A stretch of DNA of 22,907 nucleotides from Protostelium mycophagum (Eukaryota > Evosea > Variosea > Protosteliida > Protosteliaceae). Both the position numbers and the translations under genes were made by a program. Positions within the stretch are counted from its first letter, which is position 1, and each line of letters begins with the position of its first letter. The notes beneath the pieces are model-generated. The model was not told the origin of the DNA. It did no database searches and worked only from the letters and a program-made list of their open reading frames with translations. This document shows positions 20,307 to 22,907 of this stretch, one piece after another. The DNA is taken from positions 1 through 22,907 of the forward strand of contig MZNV01001830.1 in NCBI GenBank assembly GCA_002081555.1, given 5' to 3'.

Positions 20307-20577
20307 GGTGAGGTCGATCGATTGAGCCGTGGAAGATGATTGACACTCTTGGAACAAAAATTTTCGAGGAAACTCCCAGTTCCTGGGACTGCTTTTTCTC
20401 TGAATATGATTGATACACGAAATCTGACCCCAACCCGGTGTGAAGTTCAATCAATGCGGTCTGCTGGGCTTGAGTTGGCTTGAACAGAACAGGAGTATCG
20501 CTGTGGACGATAAGCAAACTGCTGATCATGCTGATTACTTCCTTCTGAAAATTTGCAACGGCCGATGGCAGGGTCAT
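20299..20577 (-). CDS. Unrecognised 92-residue frame overlapping the kinesin start
   Basis: An open frame from ATG at 20577 to TAA at 20301-20299. Its last 8 bases (ATGTCTAA) contain the kinesin ATG in another frame. The peptide looks like real protein, with helix-forming segments SAVANFQKEVISMISSLLIV and AQQTALIELHTGLG and few rare codons, but I do not recognise it. Upstream on the same strand another frame stays open from about 20690 (VIAAEGADSVLQKLYNDPAI), so the two may be exons of one gene whose splice sites I could not settle. Alternatives are a 5' leader ORF of the kinesin message, a separate gene whose 3' end overlaps the kinesin, or chance. Confidence 0.4.
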   Translation of the reverse strand: MTLPSAVANFQKEVISMISSLLIVHSDTPVLFKPTQAQQTALIELHTGLGSDFVYQSYSEKKQSQELGVSSKIFVPRVSIIFHGSIDRPHHV

Positions 20578-20690
20578 TGTACAATTTTTGCAGAACACTG
20601 TCAGCGCCTTCTGCCGCAATCACAGGTAAATCTTTAAAATATAATTCGTTATTTTTGACGCAAACTTGTCGTTGTAGTGCGCTATCCAAC

Positions 20691-21385
20691 GTTGACGTGC
20701 AGAGTCAGAGCCACTTGGTACAGCGTTTGTATGTTTGTACGTGATTATTTTATTAATTCATTTGCGCGTAGACGGCAAAATTATACACTTAGTGTATGTT
20801 TTACAGTGACTGACGTAAATGTATAGGTTCGAACACCAATGAACACTGTGGTTTTCCAAACATTCAGTATAAAGTAAACTGTATACTAGTGTCTCGACGA
20901 CGAGTTTTTCTTCAAGTTTATACCACAACAAAAACTCAGCCGTCACAAATTACTATTAATACTCACTAATCTGTTGTCGGTGCAGATGTTGTACATACTG
21001 TTCACCTTTATGTGGACAGACGAGAAACCGACGGTGGACATTTAAATAGTCAGGTACGTTCTGCAGTGTGGTTCTGGACTAAAGATCCGCGGATTCCGAC
21101 TCCCGCACGGTAAGCTACCGTGACTCCTCGTAATTAAGTGTATTTTTAATATTGATGTCTTGTCTGAGGATTTTATCTTGAGCTGTTTCAAGATAAGAAC
21201 ATTCAACCGCATGCTGGACTCTCATTTTTTGAAACATTGGCTGTATCATTTTCACATTTTTCTGACTCTTCCACAGCTTGCCTGTATTGTTCCATTGCCT
21301 ACTACTGCCACATGAGCTATCCACGGAAATTTCTATACTTAAAATGAACACTTGATTTCTCAATCTGATTCTTCTCCTAATTCTA
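20691..21385. other. Region without a supported gene
   Basis: AT-rich. Several frames of 50-110 codons are open on both strands (for example minus 21450-21115 and plus about 21168-21341), none with recognisable motifs, and they overlap each other so at most one can be real. A short hairpin ATACAC-TTA-GTGTAT lies near 20782-20796. No transposase, integrase or reverse transcriptase motif was seen. Confidence 0.4.
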
Positions 21386-21398
21386 ATGGGTCTAGTTA

Positions 21399-21600
21399 TG
21401 CCTACTGCTGATGAAAAAAGAACTCTACACTGTCTTGTGGCTGCCTCCAACTATGCTGAGATAGATAACACATTTAAGGACAAAACATTCCCAGCAGTGG
21501 TGGACAGTTTGACTGACGGTCAATTTGAGGCGCTCCAAGACCTTGCTAATGCTGGTGAATGGTCCAGGTTTAAGGCTGCAATTCTCACTCAGACCCACTG
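21399..21600 (+). CDS. Possible internal exon, unrecognised
   Basis: From an acceptor-like TCTAG near 21396, the frame beginning with the internal ATG (MPTADEKRTLHC) is open for about 67 codons and ends at a clear donor, ACTG|GTGAGT at 21601. The peptide is acidic and helix-prone (NYAEIDNTFKDK; LTDGQFEALQDLANAGEW) and reads like coding sequence, but matches no family I know. If spliced to the TTTTAG acceptor in the following repeat units, the frame continues W-GVLEEGCAAM and stops. Two further putative plus-strand exons are at 22399-22467 and 22508-22579. Gene identity, start and linkage are unknown. Confidence 0.35.
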
Positions 21601-21671
21601 GTGAGTGGACATCTACAATTCTCTATTTATTCTTTTTGGGGTGTCTCTGTGGGCCTACCAGGCCTTGGCTT

Positions 21672-22236
21672 GCTTCCTTGATCTCAAAAATTCTTTTTTT
21701 TTGTCCTTTTAGGGGTGTCTTAGAGGAGGGTTGTGCAGCTATGTGAAAATCCACAGAAAATTCTTTTTCATGTATTTTTGACTTGGCTTCCTTGATCTCA
21801 AAAATTCTTTTTTTTTGTCCTTTTAGGGGTGTCTTAGAGGAGGGTTGTGCAGCTATGTGAAAATCCACAGAAAATTCTTTTTCATGTATTTTTGACTTGG
21901 CTTGCTTCCTTGATCTCAAAAATTCTTTTTTTTTGTCCTTTTAGGGGTGTCTTAGAGGAGGGTTGTGCAGCTATGTGAAAATCCACAGAAAATTCTTTTT
22001 CATGTATTTTTGACAATCCACAGAAAATTCTTTTTCATGTATTTTTGACTTGATCATTATTTTTTGTTCTCTTTCTTGACCCTTCTTTATCATGTAAAAT
22101 TCTTTTTTTTTGTCCTTTTAGGGGTGTCTTAGAGGAGGGTTGTGCAGCTATGTGAAAATCCACAGAAAATTCTTTTTCATGTATTTTTGACTTGATCATT
22201 ATTTTTTGTTCTCTTTCTTGACCCTTCTTTATCATG
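21672..22236. repeat. Minisatellite: four near-identical units plus partial copies
   Basis: A core of 94 bp, beginning AATTCTTTTTTTTTGTCC and ending CATGTATTTTTGAC, occurs at 21689-21782, 21803-21896, 21921-22014 and 22098-22191 with no difference I could see by eye. Including spacers the period is 114 then 118 bp; the 118 spacing carries an extra TTGC. A 35-bp partial copy of the core's end follows the third unit (about 22014-22048), and a second spacer type beginning TTGATCATTATTTTTTG appears twice (about 22049 and 22192). Each unit contains a long T tract followed by CCTTTTAG, which looks like a 3' splice site. The minus strand is open through the first units because 114 is divisible by three. 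Identity implies recent duplication or ongoing homogenisation. Confidence 0.92.
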
Positions 22237-22398
22237 TCTCTGTGCTGTTGGCCTCAACCTGTCTCTGCGGGGCGAGATATTCATGGAAAATTCAAAATAA
22301 CTCTCTCTCCTCAGAAGACAACCATTGCACTGTAATTGCACGTTTGAAAGACAAGTCTTGGGTCATTTTGTGTCAAAACAAACTAACTGTGTTTTTAG

Positions 22399-22579
22399 CT
22401 TTTTCAACTGGATGATCAATCTGACTCAGACAAAGAAACAGATGGAAAGGAAGAGGTGTGTGATGAGGTGAGTGTTTCACTTACACACACATCTTAACTG
22501 ATCATAGGAGTTGCAATCTTCCCCTGAACATTCAATAACTGTACAAACTTTGTATTTTTCATTTTCTTCTATTTATTAA
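22399..22579 (+). CDS. Possible last two exons of an acidic protein
   Basis: GTTTTTAG acceptor at 22391-22398, then an open acidic stretch (DDQSDSDKETDGKEEVCDE) to a GAG|GTGAGT donor at 22467/22468, a 40-nt intron ending ATCATAG, and in-phase continuation ELQSSPEHSITVQTL to TAA at 22577-22579. Splice signals and phase agree, but the peptide is low complexity and there is no homology to anchor it. It may belong with the possible exon ending at 21600, across the minisatellite. Confidence 0.3.
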
Positions 22580-22907
22580 TAATTATATTTTTACGTTTTG
22601 AAGACCTTTTTCTCCAGAAAAGACCCTTTTTTGAATTTTTGGATTATTTCCACTGAGAATGCATGCAAGCTTACAAATCATTTCTAAAGAATTTACAAAC
22701 AGATCATAGGAAGCAAGCATCTTGTGTGTGGTGAGTTGTAGATAAACGCACTATAATACCCTCTTTTTATATGATGAATCTCTCCTCAACCAATCTCTTT
22801 CAAAATCTTGAAATTCGTTTCTACAACCACGTTCATCTGACACATCGGTCATTCAAGAAAAATTAACAGCCGACCTGCGAGGTGAGCGGGTCATGAAAGA
22901 GTAACTC
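22580..22907. other. Right-edge sequence, no gene seen
   Basis: AT-rich, no frame or splice model supported. It includes one GTTGTAGA word (22735-22742). Confidence 0.4.

Noticed and set aside
20820-20845. GGTTCGAACACC resembling a tRNA T-loop (B box)
   Set aside because: No matching acceptor stem, D-arm or anticodon arm could be laid out around it.
21623-21919. Minus-strand frame with a repeated peptide (IHEKEFSVDFHIAAQPSS)
   Set aside because: It stays open only because the 114-bp repeat is divisible by three. The next period (118 bp) breaks the phase, so a coding repeat protein is unlikely.

Overview
This is a compact nuclear genome segment from a unicellular-looking eukaryote. I infer that from the gene set (kinase, U6 snRNP protein, mitochondrial assembly factor, histone, kinesin), from gaps between genes of only 27 to a few hundred bases, and from 54 modelled GT-AG introns, mostly 38-60 nt. 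Gene content cannot fix the lineage. The CDK8, MFSD5, TMEM64, LSM2, RNASEK and COA4 orthologues are readable against animal and plant families, and a free-living protist (an amoebozoan, for example) fits, but this is inference. All intron-exon models below were built by hand from splice signals, reading phase and family similarity; none is backed by transcripts.

Layout, left to right. 1-641: 3' end of a tyrosine-kinase-like kinase (+). 1099-2411: TMEM64-type VTT membrane protein (+), tail-to-tail with COA4 (-, 2439-2666). 2836-3147: histone H4 (+) with a canonical histone 3' stem-loop at 3193-3208. 3447-5959: CDK8-type Mediator kinase in nine exons (+). 6017-7296: lysine- and acid-rich protein (-), divergent from a 1263-residue coiled-coil protein (+, 7457-11815). 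11858-12292: LSM2 (-), divergent from a small C2H2 zinc-finger protein (+, 12478-12747). 12963-13393: ribonuclease kappa (-), divergent from MFSD5 (+, 13751-15838). 16287-16766: fascin-like beta-trefoil protein (-). 17455-20306: short kinesin-4 family motor in fourteen exons (-), its start codon overlapping the end of an unrecognised 92-codon frame. 20700-22907: poorly explained, AT-rich, with a recent 114-118 bp minisatellite.

The genes form no pathway. They are housekeeping neighbours packed as convergent and divergent pairs. The signals the genes do not explain are three short words concentrated in introns (GTTGTAGA, which also serves as 3' splice site; TTTCCCGCCAAAA; TGACGTCA palindromes touching or near splice sites), the array at the right end that duplicates a splice-acceptor-like segment, and a long antisense open frame filling a CDK8 intron. 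I found no tRNA, rRNA, CRISPR array or recognisable transposase or reverse transcriptase.
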